A DNA stretch of 64,000 nucleotides from Enterococcus pallens ATCC BAA-351 (GCF_000407485.1 NZ_ASWD01000001.1:806001-870000); one strand, 5' to 3'; positions 1 to 7,623 are shown, counted from the first letter of the stretch. Made by a program: numbers and translations. Notes: a model not told the origin generated them from the letters alone.

Positions 1-730
1 CTTCCTTCTCACCTTTGCGAGTGACCTTGCCCTTGATTGTCATCTCCTGCAAGACCTTTGGCTGATCATTTTGAATGTTGGCTGCGATAATCTTTCGCCC
101 GTTGAATAGTGTTAACCCAACATTTTTCAAGTGCAGCTCAGCGCCATGGTCAAAGGGTTCTTCGTCCTCGGTTAACATCACCGCAATCACGCGGGCAAAT
201 TCTGGGACTAGTCCAGTTTGATCAGATTCGCTTTCTTCTGCTTCTCGCAGGAAGCGAATTGAGCCTAATTTCACTCCTGGATAAGTATCCTTCGGCGGTG
301 TGATTTCAAAGGCTACCATCTTTTCTTCAAAGTTCTCGACCGTAACTTCTTTGACATCATCCTTAACATTTACAAAGCTAGTGATGGGATTGGTTAAGCT
401 TTTATCCAGCTTAGGTTTTGGTTGCGCATAGTCAATCTCACCGATAGAACTGCTCACTGCATCGTGAACGGCTACCTTAACTGTAACTGGCTCTTTTTGT
501 GTACTGGTTACTTTGACCTCAATGGTTTGTGGTTGTTCCGGTGTCGTCTTCAAATAGAAAAAAGTATAGTTCTTATCGACCTGATTTTCCGGAATGATGC
601 TTTCTACAGTGAAACCTGCCCCACCTTGAGGTTCCTCTTCAGCGTAGCTGGTCGTTGTCGCAAACAAGCAGCTGCCAATGATTAAGATACAGCCTACTAA
701 CAGTTTTTTGATTGTCTTCATTTGCCTCAT
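1..730 (-). CDS. WxL-interacting protein (DUF916 family), 3' end outside window
   Basis: The translated N-terminus begins MRQMKTIKKLLVGCIL, a signal peptide ending near SYAEE, and continues as a DUF916-type domain (FTVESIIPENQVDKNYTFFYLK, followed by YPGVKLGSIRF). Proteins of this family are secreted, bind peptidoglycan through the DUF916 domain and hold WxL proteins at the cell wall. The gene runs off the left edge, so the DUF3324 half and the C-terminal membrane anchor are not visible. I chose the start at 730 because GGAGGAGG lies just upstream; a second ATG at 721 (MKTIKK) is possible. It lies 66 bp downstream of the WxL gene on the same strand and is probably cotranscribed with it. Confidence 0.85.
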   Translation of the reverse strand, partial: MRQMKTIKKLLVGCILIIGSCLFATTTSYAEEEPQGGAGFTVESIIPENQVDKNYTFFYLKTTPEQPQTIEVKVTSTQKEPVTVKVAVHDAVSSSIGEIDYAQPKPKLDKSLTNPITSFVNVKDDVKEVTVENFEEKMVAFEITPPKDTYPGVKLGSIRFLREAEESESDQTGLVPEFARVIAVMLTEDEEPFDHGAELHLKNVGLTLFNGRKIIAANIQNDQPKVLQEMTIKGKVTRKGEKE

Positions 731-796
731 GCCGGCGTCCTCCTCCAATAAAAAAGGGGAGAGGAGACGCCCTCCTGCTCCTCTTTCTGCTTTCAA

Positions 797-1480
797 TTAA
801 ATCGCGTTCGTTAACGTCCAAGTCATTTTGCCTTTGTACTGATGTCCTTTTTGGGCAATATTGGCTGGAACACTTAATTTGATGTTTTTCATTTCCATGG
901 CAGTATTTCCTTCAAACGAAGTAAGGCTGCCGGCAATGTTCCCATCTTCCATGACTTTAGTCGCTGTTGCTGTTGTATCAGCATTGATGGTATAGCTAGG
1001 TGCTATGGTTGCAGTATGGCCTGGTGTAGCCGCTCCGATGCCTCCTGAAGCTAAACCAGGATCAAGTGTACCAGTGTAATCATGTTTAGCCGTATCAAAT
1101 TTTAATACTGCACCCGTTAGTTTTGTTGTTGCAGAAGTTGTACTAACCAGATCAGATACGCCAGCTGTTAACTTCCACTCCACATCTGCACCCGTATGAT
1201 CACGGCTGTCTTCGACAACGGTATATTTCTTTCCACCTGCCGCTTCGTCTTGTTCCACAAAATCAACGTTGCTGGTTTTGTTTACCGTATTGCTTGTACC
1301 AAAATCCAACTCAGTTGGTACCCAACGAAGCCTTAAATCGCCTGTTTCACCTGGATCTGTATGGGAACTAAATCCGATCCCAACCTCAGTATCTGCTGCA
1401 TAAGAGCTCACACCGCCTAATACAACAACACCTAACACACTTGCACTTGATAACAATACTGCTAATACTTTCTTTTTCAT
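797..1480 (-). CDS. WxL domain surface protein
   Basis: The protein has 227 residues with a signal peptide (MKKKVLAVLLSSASVLGVV, cleavage near SSYAAD). After a short acidic segment come the two parts of the WxL domain: LRLRWVPTELDFG near residue 50 and the terminal KMTWTLTNAI. WxL proteins attach non-covalently to enterococcal peptidoglycan and act in host or substrate contact, usually as a complex with a DUF916 protein, which is the next gene here. GGGGAG precedes the ATG. The 5' region is 330 bp long, AT-rich, and reaches the left inverted repeat of the recombinase segment, so expression may depend on the orientation of that segment (inference). Confidence 0.9.
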   Translation of the reverse strand: MKKKVLAVLLSSASVLGVVVLGGVSSYAADTEVGIGFSSHTDPGETGDLRLRWVPTELDFGTSNTVNKTSNVDFVEQDEAAGGKKYTVVEDSRDHTGADVEWKLTAGVSDLVSTTSATTKLTGAVLKFDTAKHDYTGTLDPGLASGGIGAATPGHTATIAPSYTINADTTATATKVMEDGNIAGSLTSFEGNTAMEMKNIKLSVPANIAQKGHQYKGKMTWTLTNAI

Positions 1481-1812
1481 TACCTATTTCTCCCCTTTGT
1501 AAAATAATTTTTATATCAAATGAAATCATCATTGATATCCAATTCGAGTAAAAATATTTAACATGAAGATTCTATGATAGTTGAGCCATTTTCATCATTC
1601 TTTTTTTAGAAAATCAGTCACTAATCCAATTTTTTGAAAAAGTTTTTTTGGAGAAATTTAGCGGAGGTTTCACTTCCACTAATTTAGCTTTTTAAAGGCT
1701 CCTATCATTAATTAATTTATTTGATCAAAAATGAAGGACATGATTGACCATCGATCGTTTGATCAAATTAAGTGAAATGATAAAAAATGCTATAATATTT
1801 TTGGTTCATTTC
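1481..1812. promoter_or_regulatory. WxL upstream region between gene and left inverted repeat
   Basis: This AT-rich region has no gene. It holds two copies of the perfect palindrome TTTGATCAAA at 1720-1729 and 1758-1767, 38 bp apart, which look like operator half-sites. On the plus strand TGCTATAAT at 1788-1796 is an extended -10 element with only a weak -35; it would start transcripts rightward across the inverted repeat into the recombinase segment. On the minus strand I see no convincing sigma-A promoter for the WxL gene. That is compatible with its promoter lying further upstream, inside the segment, but does not prove it. Confidence 0.4.
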
Positions 1813-1833
1813 TTTCCTGTTTAACCATAAAAC
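1813..1833 (+). repeat. Left inverted repeat (IRL) of recombinase segment 1
   Basis: The 21 bases here, beginning TTTCCTGTTTAACC, are the exact reverse complement of 3476-3496. Inside the repeat, TTTCCTG and the end-on ATAAAA form imperfect arms around GTTTAAC, as expected of a tyrosine recombinase core site with two binding arms and a short crossover region. The recombinase gene lies between the two copies. Confidence 0.85.
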
Positions 1834-1879
1834 ACGAATCATACCTCCCTTCCTTGATCTCAAAGGCTGCACTTTCCAG

Positions 1880-1899
1880 TACGGCTAGAAATGACGGCT
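1880..1899 (+). repeat. Possible arm-type recombinase sites, left side of segment 1
   Basis: TGACGGC occurs at 1892-1898, preceded by a degenerate copy (TACGGCT) at 1880-1886. TGACGA and TGACGAC lie on the other side of the recombinase gene at 3248-3267, and exact TGACGGC pairs flank the paralogous recombinase at 38.84 and 40.11 kb. Integrases of this type carry an N-terminal arm-binding domain that recognises short direct repeats; assigning these repeats to it is inference. Confidence 0.35.
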
Positions 1900-2085
1900 T
1901 TTAGCTGCCTGTAGGCAACATAAAATAACGCCCAACGCCCAAAAAAATATTTTCACTTCTTAAAAATCATTTATTTAGGAAGAATTTCTTTAAGAAGTCT
2001 GGAGAGGAGCTATTTTCTTTTTTAGGAAACCGGTTACTTGAGAAAAGAAAAAAAGGGGGGAGTAAGAACAACCGAAAACATTTTT

Positions 2086-2099
2086 TGAAAACGGTTTCT
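2086..2099 (+). promoter_or_regulatory. cre-like site behind recombinase 1
   Basis: TGAAAACGGTTTCT matches the CcpA-binding consensus TGWNANCGNTNWCA at all but the last base. It lies just beyond the stop codon of recombinase 1, inside the inverted-repeat segment on the WxL side. A similar TGCAAACGCTTTAT overlaps the 3' end of recombinase 2 (38962-38975). Short degenerate sites arise by chance, so this is tentative. Confidence 0.25.
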
Positions 2100-2105
2100 T
2101 ATGAA

Positions 2106-3221
2106 TTATGCGATGTTTTGTTGTGCTTTTTCCATTAAACCAATCACGGCGATTCGTTTTTCAACGATGGAATCAAAGTAGACCGTTGTGGTTAATTGTG
2201 CTGAGTTATGTCCTAATAAGATACTGACATTTAAAATATCCTCTGAAGATTCCAAGCAACGGGTCGCAAACGTATGCCGTAGTTGATGGAAGTGAATATT
2301 TTCCAGCTTAGCCTTCTTACGTACACGATGAAAATGATACGTCAATAGTCGTGGCTCGCAAGGTTTCTCTTTTACTGAAAAGACATAGTCTGATTTCGCT
2401 TCTTTCTTTAGACTGGACAATAGCTGATGCAGCTTGCTTGTCATGGGAATCACCCGACGAGAAGACTGCGATTTCGGCGGTCCCAAATGTAAAATTGTTT
2501 TGTCTCCGGCTTTAGATAATACTCGTTGATACGTATGGTTCACTTCGATCATCCGTTTCTCCAAATCAACAGCTTCCCATTTTAGCCCAGCGATCTCACC
2601 AATCCGCATACCCGTTTCCATGGCTAAAATGACTGCTTTTGCTCGAAGATCTTTCTCGCTGGTTACCACCTTTTCTAAACGTTGCTGTTCTTTAGACGTT
2701 AAAGCATGTACTTTTTCTTTAGGACCTTTAGGTAACTGAATCCACTCACAAGGATTCTTCTGGAGTAATTCTTTTTGGATCGCATACTTTAAAGACTGTT
2801 TTACAATACGAAAGATCACTTTTATACTGCTTAACGACAAGCCGGCTTGTATCCATGCCTGGATCATCTGATGAATGGTGGCTTCATCTAATTGATACAA
2901 GGCAACCTTCCCAATATGCGGCCAAATATATTTCTTGAGTTTGTTTAGGTAACTGGAATAAGTAGCTGGTTTCACCACTTTTTGTTGTTCTGCTAACCAA
3001 GTTTGACTCCATTCATCGTATTCCACTACGCTTTTCCCGTAGAGTTCCAGTGTGATTTGGGCATGTCTGCGTAACGGTCCTAATTTTTCTTTAACTTCCT
3101 CATAGGATTTGCCGTAGACGTAGCCATACCTAATTGAGCCATCAATTTTACGACCTTTTTTGTAGCGCCCCTCCCAACGAAGGTCTTTGCGGTGATAAAT
3201 ATTTTCACCTATTCGTGCCAT
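2106..3221 (-). CDS. Tyrosine recombinase 1 (Tn916/phage-integrase type)
   Basis: The protein has 371 residues: an N-terminal arm-binding region (GENIYHRKDLRWEGRY), a core-binding SAM-like domain, and a catalytic domain with R206 (GMRIGE), K250, H312-x-x-R315 (HQLRHTF), H338 (LLGH) and nucleophile Y348 (TVYFDS). All catalytic residues are present, so it should cut and rejoin DNA. There is no excisionase or other mobile-element gene next to it. It sits alone between perfect 21-bp inverted repeats at 1813 and 3476, and its closest relative in the window (38972-40081) has the same setting. I infer a DNA invertase acting on its own segment and facing the WxL genes. A decayed integrative element is the alternative. 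Confidence 0.9.
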   Translation of the reverse strand: MARIGENIYHRKDLRWEGRYKKGRKIDGSIRYGYVYGKSYEEVKEKLGPLRRHAQITLELYGKSVVEYDEWSQTWLAEQQKVVKPATYSSYLNKLKKYIWPHIGKVALYQLDEATIHQMIQAWIQAGLSLSSIKVIFRIVKQSLKYAIQKELLQKNPCEWIQLPKGPKEKVHALTSKEQQRLEKVVTSEKDLRAKAVILAMETGMRIGEIAGLKWEAVDLEKRMIEVNHTYQRVLSKAGDKTILHLGPPKSQSSRRVIPMTSKLHQLLSSLKKEAKSDYVFSVKEKPCEPRLLTYHFHRVRKKAKLENIHFHQLRHTFATRCLESSEDILNVSILLGHNSAQLTTTVYFDSIVEKRIAVIGLMEKAQQNIA

Positions 3222-3303
3222 AAGATAACATTCTCCTTTTCTCTAATTGACGATTTATTTTGACGACGGGAAAAAGATTCATTTCTAACCTAATTTTCGT
3301 CAT
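3205..3303 (-). CDS. Possible 32-residue leader peptide overlapping recombinase 1
   Basis: A small reading frame beginning MTKIRLEMNLF has a good ribosome site (GGAG, 8 bases before ATG) and ends 17 bases inside the recombinase gene in another frame. The recombinase's own GGAG lies inside it and is 11 bases from its ATG, so translation could be coupled. I recognise no family. It may be chance. Confidence 0.25.
   Translation of the reverse strand: MTKIRLEMNLFPVVKINRQLEKRRMLSYGTNR
3248..3267 (+). repeat. Possible arm-type recombinase sites, right side of segment 1
   Basis: TGACGA at 3248-3253 and TGACGAC at 3261-3267 are spaced 13 bp apart just upstream of recombinase 1. They resemble the TGACGGC pairs beside recombinase 2 and may be bound by the N-terminal arm-binding domain; binding here could also autoregulate the gene. 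Confidence 0.3.
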
Positions 3304-3475
3304 TAATTCCACTCCAAATAGCTAAATTCCCACCTCCAAAAAATTATTATCACATAATTTTAATCTAACTATTGATTTATTCATTTGAATAATTTACAAT
3401 AATTACGAAATGAAGATTTCGACGCAATACATGCCTATTATTAAAAATATAGAGGGTTTTATTGAACTCTTTCCA

Positions 3476-3496
3476 GTTTTATGGTTAAACAGGAAA
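3476..3496 (-). repeat. Right inverted repeat (IRR) of recombinase segment 1
   Basis: This is the exact 21-base reverse complement of 1813-1833; on the plus strand it reads GTTTTATGGTTAAACAGG and onward. The two copies bound a segment of about 1.68 kb carrying only recombinase 1. Sequence outside the two repeats differs, and I see no target-site duplication, so they do not look like transposon ends. Confidence 0.85.
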
Positions 3497-4174
3497 TTAT
3501 CAGACCCAAATTAATCTAGCAGATTATCACCTGCCAATCAATAGCTATTCAAAAAACGTCTGTTCTTTATTCCGTTCATTATTACCTCAGTTGGCTTCAT
3601 TCATTAATAATGAGTGAGGCCTATTTTTTTCAGCTATTTCAACAACTAGATCACCCATCGGTTTTTCTTAAAGCGATCATACGATACCATTCCCCTCCCA
3701 CCAATATATCTATTTTTCGTTATTTTTAAAGGTTCAACTATCAATTCCTTGGACGATATTCATTACTTTTTCTTCTAATGCTTCCTTGAGAAAATTTCTA
3801 CTTTTTCTTCGCTTTTTTTATATTCATTAATAATTTAAGCTTTCTCCAACTTATTTACGCTGTTTATCCACTATTCGATTATCGCTACGTAATAAATTAT
3901 CGGTTAGTTGAGGATTTTGGCTATAGATCATTTATTTTTACTCAATTACCACTTTATTTATTCAAAATTACAGAATATATAACAAATAACACATTATCGT
4001 TTCTTAGTGGTAGATAGATATTCTGAAAGAAAAGTGATAACGCTTTTATGAAGACCTAACTGTTTTATTACCGCTGTTATTTTTCTGAATTGTTAGAAAT
4101 TTTTGCTATTTACATCGTTATTAAATTTAGTATTATTATTCATGTAACACTAATTTAAGGAGGTACGTAAATAA
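3497..4174 (+). other. AT-rich region between recombinase segment 1 and comK genes
   Basis: No reading frame here looks real. It contains the outward-facing terminator at 3593-3630 and otherwise low-complexity AT-rich DNA leading to AAGGAGG before the first comK-like gene. I found no clear sigma-A promoter and no clean AAAA-N5-TTTT pair that would mark a ComK box. Its length and A/T content suit a regulated promoter region or old non-coding DNA. Confidence 0.5.
3593..3630 (+). terminator. Rho-independent terminator facing away from recombinase segment 1
   Basis: GGCTTCATTCATT pairs with AATGAGTGAGGCC over 13 bp (11 Watson-Crick, the rest wobble-compatible) with an AAT loop, followed by TATTTTTTT. 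It would stop plus-strand transcripts. No plus-strand gene lies upstream of it in the present arrangement; it would terminate recombinase 1 only if the segment were inverted. Confidence 0.7.
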
Positions 4175-4867
4175 ATGGATATGTTTAGTTGGTTATCGAA
4201 AGAAAGAGTATTGAAAGGTGGGGTATTATCTGAAGATTGGTTGACTCTTTGCGAGCTTGCTTTGCCGTTGAACTATTATGACTTGAGTGAAATAACAGCC
4301 TTGGTGGCTATGCCTTGCGAGTTGGGAACAGTTGTCGTGAAGGATTCTAGTGTCTTTAGTACAGACGAAAAGCCTGGTGAAATGATTCAAAAATGGTTGA
4401 ATATTCATCGCTTTGTGTCTACTGAGTTGAAATAGCACTCATTGGGAGCGACCTCTTTGATGACTCCGAATTTTTGTTTAGCTGCGATTCCTGAGTCGCA
4501 AGAAACTCTTTGGGTGAATCCGTTAGGCATTTATCAGTTGTATTGTGGAAATGAAGGCGTTTTATTGGAGCTGGTGAATGGGCTTAAATTGGACGTGTCT
4601 ATTGATTGCCAGGACTTCTTACGCTGTATTGTCGAGACCTTCTATGCCTTTTCTCATCAACCTTTCAATTCGTTTCGTTTCCTTGATACGCCTTTTAGCC
4701 ACATTTTAGAGAAGCAGTTGGCTTTGTTGGAGACGATACTGTCCTATCAGGAGCCTGACCTTGTAAAAAAGTTTTTGGTACATCCGCGTTGGTTAAAGGA
4801 AAAGACCTTTTTTTGGTATTTTGTCGAGAACCCCTGTATGCCCTCCCCCTGTCTAACCACAGCTTAA
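4175..4867 (+). pseudogene. comK: comK-like gene 1, interrupted by a single in-frame TAG
   Basis: Two open stretches (4175-4435 and 4436-4867) are in the same frame and separated only by TAG at 4433-4435. Joined, they align end to end with the next gene: KERVLKGGVLSEDW with KKRVFEGKVLGEGMSKDW, then LWVNPL with SWLNPL. Both match the ComK family, the competence transcription factor that binds AT boxes upstream of DNA-uptake genes. AAGGAGG precedes the ATG. The downstream half could in principle restart at TTG 4442, but the loss of a contiguous protein suggests a pseudogene, a sequencing error, or suppression of the stop. The conserved LPIS-type segment is weaker here (LDVSIDCQDF) than in gene 2, suggesting relaxed constraint. 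Confidence 0.75.
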
Positions 4868-4912
4868 ATGTTCAACAAATGGACTACATACCAGTTGATA
4901 GGAGTGATTGTC

Positions 4913-5635
4913 ATGAGTAAGAAGCGAGTATTTGAAGGAAAAGTTTTAGGGGAAGGAATGTCTAAAGACTGGAAGTATTTCTTGGAGACAGCCCCTACGT
5001 TTAATTATTCGACGATTGGAGAAATTAGTTTAGTGTGTCCTTTTCCAAATGGGAAAGGGAGTTTCCTTGTACGAGAGGACCAGCCTTATTTATCTAAGGA
5101 AAGTCCATTGGAAACCATTGATCAATTCTTTAAAACCCATCGTTTGATGGATTATCAGCTCATGCGGCGAACGTGTCAATCGTTGGAGGCCTTGCCGTCA
5201 TTGAAGGTACCGATTGTGAATCAGCACTTTGTTTTATTTCCGATTATTAAACCAGAATCATCTAGCTGGTTAAATCCGTTAACGATTGATGATGTTCAAG
5301 AGTCTGGTGGCTTTTGTATGGTTACTATGTCCCATGGGCTTTGTTTGGAGCTGCCTATTTCTAAGCGTTCATTGGTCAATTTAGCCGGTAAGGCGGTGTA
5401 TTCTTTGGCCACTTATCGCCAAGACTATGCTTCTAGCCTGCAATCTGATGGGGTTCCGCTGGATTATGTCTCACTGCCTACCACTCCTTTTGGTCAGCTG
5501 CTAACTACTCAAGAAGTGTTACAAAGCTGGCGAATGAGTCCGGGTAAATTCTTTAGTCAGTATAAGCTGGAGGAACATTTGCACTGGTACCAGCAGTTAG
5601 CAGATCGTCCGGAGTTGGCAGCACTACTGTATTAA
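4913..5635 (+). CDS. comK: ComK-family competence transcription factor (gene 2)
   Basis: The protein has 240 residues. The match to ComK is clearest in the middle: NQHFVLFPIIKPESSSWLNP, then GLCLELPISKRSLVNLAGKA, which correspond to the NQIFLFPT, CGWISHVHVKEF and MELPISYNSFENQVYRTAW region of B. subtilis ComK as I recall it. ComK is the master activator of competence in bacilli, and paralogs occur in staphylococci and some lactic acid bacteria. I chose ATG 4913 (GGAG 9 bases upstream) over the in-frame ATG at 4868, which has no ribosome site. It follows the broken paralog by 45 bp and ends at a strong terminator. Whether it controls uptake genes or something else in this host is unknown. Confidence 0.8.
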   Translation: MSKKRVFEGKVLGEGMSKDWKYFLETAPTFNYSTIGEISLVCPFPNGKGSFLVREDQPYLSKESPLETIDQFFKTHRLMDYQLMRRTCQSLEALPSLKVPIVNQHFVLFPIIKPESSSWLNPLTIDDVQESGGFCMVTMSHGLCLELPISKRSLVNLAGKAVYSLATYRQDYASSLQSDGVPLDYVSLPTTPFGQLLTTQEVLQSWRMSPGKFFSQYKLEEHLHWYQQLADRPELAALLY

Positions 5636-5668
5636 CTATAGTCTAATAAATACGTACTATTTATCACT

Positions 5669-5704
5669 ATCGCTATGGAGGGTTAAGCCTTCATAGCGAT
5701 TTTT
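5669..5704 (+). terminator. Terminator after the comK genes
   Basis: ATCGCTATGGAGG pairs with CCTTCATAGCGAT (13 bp, one G-U) around a GTTAAG loop, followed by TTTTC. It ends the comK-like transcript and separates it from the DUF1659 module. Confidence 0.85.
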
Positions 5705-5839
5705 CTTGTCTTCCATCAAACTTATCTCCGTTATTTTATAGGCGTTTTATTTGTGAAAAAAATTAGTCAAAATGCTTTTGAATGCCTTAAAAACTGTCTT
5801 AAGCGCCTTTTCCATAATTTCACAAGAATTTTGTTGGGG

Positions 5840-5936
5840 ACCCTAGACTTTTGCATTCAGTAAATTTTACTCTACGATAAAATCAACATTCTCCTATCAA
5901 AATCCTGCAAAAGTCTAGGGTGTTTTGCAAAAGTCT
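5840..5936 (+). promoter_or_regulatory. Three-part repeat leader of DUF1659 module, copy 1
   Basis: ACCCTAGACTTTTGCA (5840-5855) is followed 50 bases later by its exact reverse complement (5906-5921), and then by TTTTGCAAAAGTCT (5923-5936), which repeats the same right arm. The left arm can therefore pair with either of two right arms, and the last arm is followed by a T-rich run. The identical arrangement precedes module copy 2 (41308-41404), although the bases between the arms differ. This may be an RNA switch controlling the module or a set of operators; TTGCAT in the left arm could also be a -35 element. Confidence 0.5.
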
Positions 5937-6015
5937 CCTTTTGTTTTTTTATCCCTTTGGTTTATTGTTTAGTCACCGGCCGGAACAAAAAATTATTCCA
6001 CAGGAGGATATACGA

Positions 6016-6225
6016 ATGATTCAACAGCTAGGCACAAAATTACAGGTACAAATCGAACAAGAAGGCAAAGACAAACAAAAGAAAGTCAACTTCAGTAACA
6101 TCGTCACTAACCCAGCAGAAGCCGACATTACTAAATTAGGTGAAGTCATGGCTGACTTAGCTGGAGACGGCAGCAGCTTAGACAGTGTAATCGTCACTAA
6201 CCAAACTCGTGTTACTAAATACTAA
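6016..6225 (+). CDS. DUF1659-type small protein, module copy 1
   Basis: This 69-residue protein (MIQQLGTKLQVQIEQEG, then VNFSNIVTNPAEADITKLGEVM) matches the DUF1659 pattern of small soluble Firmicute proteins with no assigned function. I chose ATG 6016 because CAGGAGG lies just upstream; an earlier in-frame start at 5920 would read through the repeat leader. DUF1659 genes commonly travel with DUF2922 genes, as here. The copy at 41484 differs at only a few residues. Confidence 0.8.
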   Translation: MIQQLGTKLQVQIEQEGKDKQKKVNFSNIVTNPAEADITKLGEVMADLAGDGSSLDSVIVTNQTRVTKY

Positions 6226-6239
6226 TCAAGGAGGAACCT

Positions 6240-6458
6240 ATGCCAGAAACAAAATTACTCGTCCGCTTCAAAACTGAAGCGGATAAAGCCCACACCTGGA
6301 GTTACAACGAACCAGATACGACCAAGACTCCAGCGGAAATCAAAGCAAATTTAGAAGAACTAACCACTCTGAACCTATTCAAGAAAGACGGTATCCGCCA
6401 GTTTTTCTCAGTAGAGAGTGCAGAATTTGTCACTACCCTAGAAACACCAATCTTTTAA
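6240..6458 (+). CDS. DUF2922-type small protein (present only in module copy 1)
   Basis: The 72-residue protein (LLVRFKTEADKAHTWSYNEP, ending FVTTLETPIF) matches DUF2922, small proteins with a beta-rich fold and no known activity. It resembles the first 70 residues of the long DUF2922 protein two genes downstream (FENAAGKNHSWSFNDP, FVETIETPLF), so the two arose by duplication. AAGGAGG lies upstream. This gene is missing from module copy 2, where DUF1659 is followed directly by the 127-residue gene. Confidence 0.8.
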   Translation: MPETKLLVRFKTEADKAHTWSYNEPDTTKTPAEIKANLEELTTLNLFKKDGIRQFFSVESAEFVTTLETPIF

Positions 6459-6470
6459 ACACTAAATTGC

Positions 6471-6492
6471 CCCGCGGCTAAAAAGTCGCGGG
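6471..6492 (+). other. GC-rich hairpin inside module copy 1
   Basis: CCCGCGGC pairs with GTCGCGGG (one G-U) over an AAAAAA-rich loop, between the short DUF2922 gene and the 127-residue gene. No U-run follows, so it is more likely an RNA-processing or stability element than a terminator. Copy 2 lacks both the hairpin and the gene before it. Confidence 0.5.
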
Positions 6493-6513
6493 AGCTAAAG
6501 GAGGAAACAACCA

Positions 6514-6897
6514 ATGACTGAACAGCCCTTCACTCAATACCAGCTGTTTCATTTAAAACGTAATAAACTCGAAGAAAAAATCACCCATTACTACCAGGAA
6601 ACCCGTGATAGTTCAGTGACTATTCAACTATTGTTAGCCATGAAAGTTCGCCATATGCTAGGCGAATCCGATTTTGAATTGTTCCTGCAGGACTTGGTGA
6701 AGCATCTCTTTGCCAATAACAAAATCACTCGTGCGCTGCGCCGCTACTTCTATTTCTTTAAGGAATATTTCAATGACAGAGAGTGGGAGATCCTGTCAGC
6801 TCGGTGTTTTCCACCTGAACATGTCATTACTGATTTGATGTCCGTCGTCCCGTCAACCGTTGTCACACCTGAAACTACTACATTAGAAAGTTCCTGA
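6514..6897 (+). CDS. Conserved 127-residue protein of unknown function, module copy 1
   Basis: I do not recognise the family. The protein begins MTEQPFTQYQLFHLKRNKL, is soluble and probably largely helical, with a basic-aromatic stretch near residues 78-90 (KITRALRRYFYFFKEYF) and a low-complexity Thr/Val tail. AAGGAGG lies upstream. The paralog at 41710 has the same length with conservative changes (FNDREWEI to FNEREWKI), so selection has kept the protein. It always sits between DUF1659 or DUF2922 and the long DUF2922 gene. A sigma-like or nucleic-acid-binding role would fit the basic helix but is speculation. Confidence 0.75.
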   Translation: MTEQPFTQYQLFHLKRNKLEEKITHYYQETRDSSVTIQLLLAMKVRHMLGESDFELFLQDLVKHLFANNKITRALRRYFYFFKEYFNDREWEILSARCFPPEHVITDLMSVVPSTVVTPETTTLESS

Positions 6898-6924
6898 GAG
6901 AACAAATAAAGGAGAGAAAAAATT

Positions 6925-7623
6925 ATGTTAAAACTAGCAGCCGTATTTGAAAACGCCGCAGGCAAAAACCACAGCTGGAGCTTCAATGATCCAGATCCAA
7001 ACAAAAGCCCAGAGGCAATTAAAGAAGCCTTAGAAGCTATGACTACCATCCACTTATTTGAAAAAGATGGCATTCGTCAATTTTGCAAAGTCGTTTCAGC
7101 GAAATTCGTTGAAACCATTGAAACACCGCTTTTTGATTTATCAAAACCAACACCAGAAGCTTATGTCGCTGATCCTAACAATATTTTTGCGGCACATATT
7201 GTTTCTGAAGAAGAAACCCAAGTCTCTGAAATGCCAGTTGTAAATGAAGCAAAAATCGTAGTAGAAGAAATTTCAGCTGAAGAAGCAACTGCACCAAAAG
7301 CCGTTCCAGCAAGCGAAACAATTAAATCCATTGAGCAGAAAGCGATGATGGCAGCCAATTCTTTAAAGGCTCCTTTGTTGAATTCCGACTCACTAGCAGC
7401 TGTTGGTAAGAAAGCAACGACTAATAATGTTTCCGTAGCTTTGCCAAGTGCCTCATCCCAAAAGCTGGAAACAGTATTGAACGAAACAGAAAGTGAGTTG
7501 CCAAGAGTTGATGATCAGGCAGTCCAGAAGCCGATTAATCCGCGAAAAGCCCAGGTAGATCGAATCCGAGCCTATCACGAAGCCAATAAGAAAAAGAAAA
7601 AAGGCAAAAAGAAAAAGCGTTAG
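6925..7623 (+). CDS. DUF2922 domain protein with long linker and polylysine tail, copy 1
   Basis: Residues 1-75 form a DUF2922 domain. Residues 80-200 are a Glu/Ala/Ser/Val-rich, probably disordered acidic linker. The C-terminus is KPINPRKAQVDRIRAYHEAN followed by KKKKKGKKKKR. GGAGAG lies upstream. The domain and the tail are nearly identical to the copy at 42121, while the linker has diverged with insertions and substitutions, as expected for a flexible tether. A strongly basic tail could bind nucleic acid, teichoic acids or membrane phospholipids. There is no signal peptide, so it appears cytoplasmic. Function unknown. Confidence 0.8.
   Translation: MLKLAAVFENAAGKNHSWSFNDPDPNKSPEAIKEALEAMTTIHLFEKDGIRQFCKVVSAKFVETIETPLFDLSKPTPEAYVADPNNIFAAHIVSEEETQVSEMPVVNEAKIVVEEISAEEATAPKAVPASETIKSIEQKAMMAANSLKAPLLNSDSLAAVGKKATTNNVSVALPSASSQKLETVLNETESELPRVDDQAVQKPINPRKAQVDRIRAYHEANKKKKKGKKKKR

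Noticed and set aside
3476-3496. Transposon or IS ends for the 21-bp repeats
   Set aside because: The enclosed enzyme is a tyrosine recombinase rather than a DDE transposase, and no target duplication flanks the repeats.
3700-4170. ComK boxes before the comK genes
   Set aside because: The AT-rich region offers many A- and T-runs, but no pair with the AAAA-N5-TTTT spacing and helical phasing stood out.
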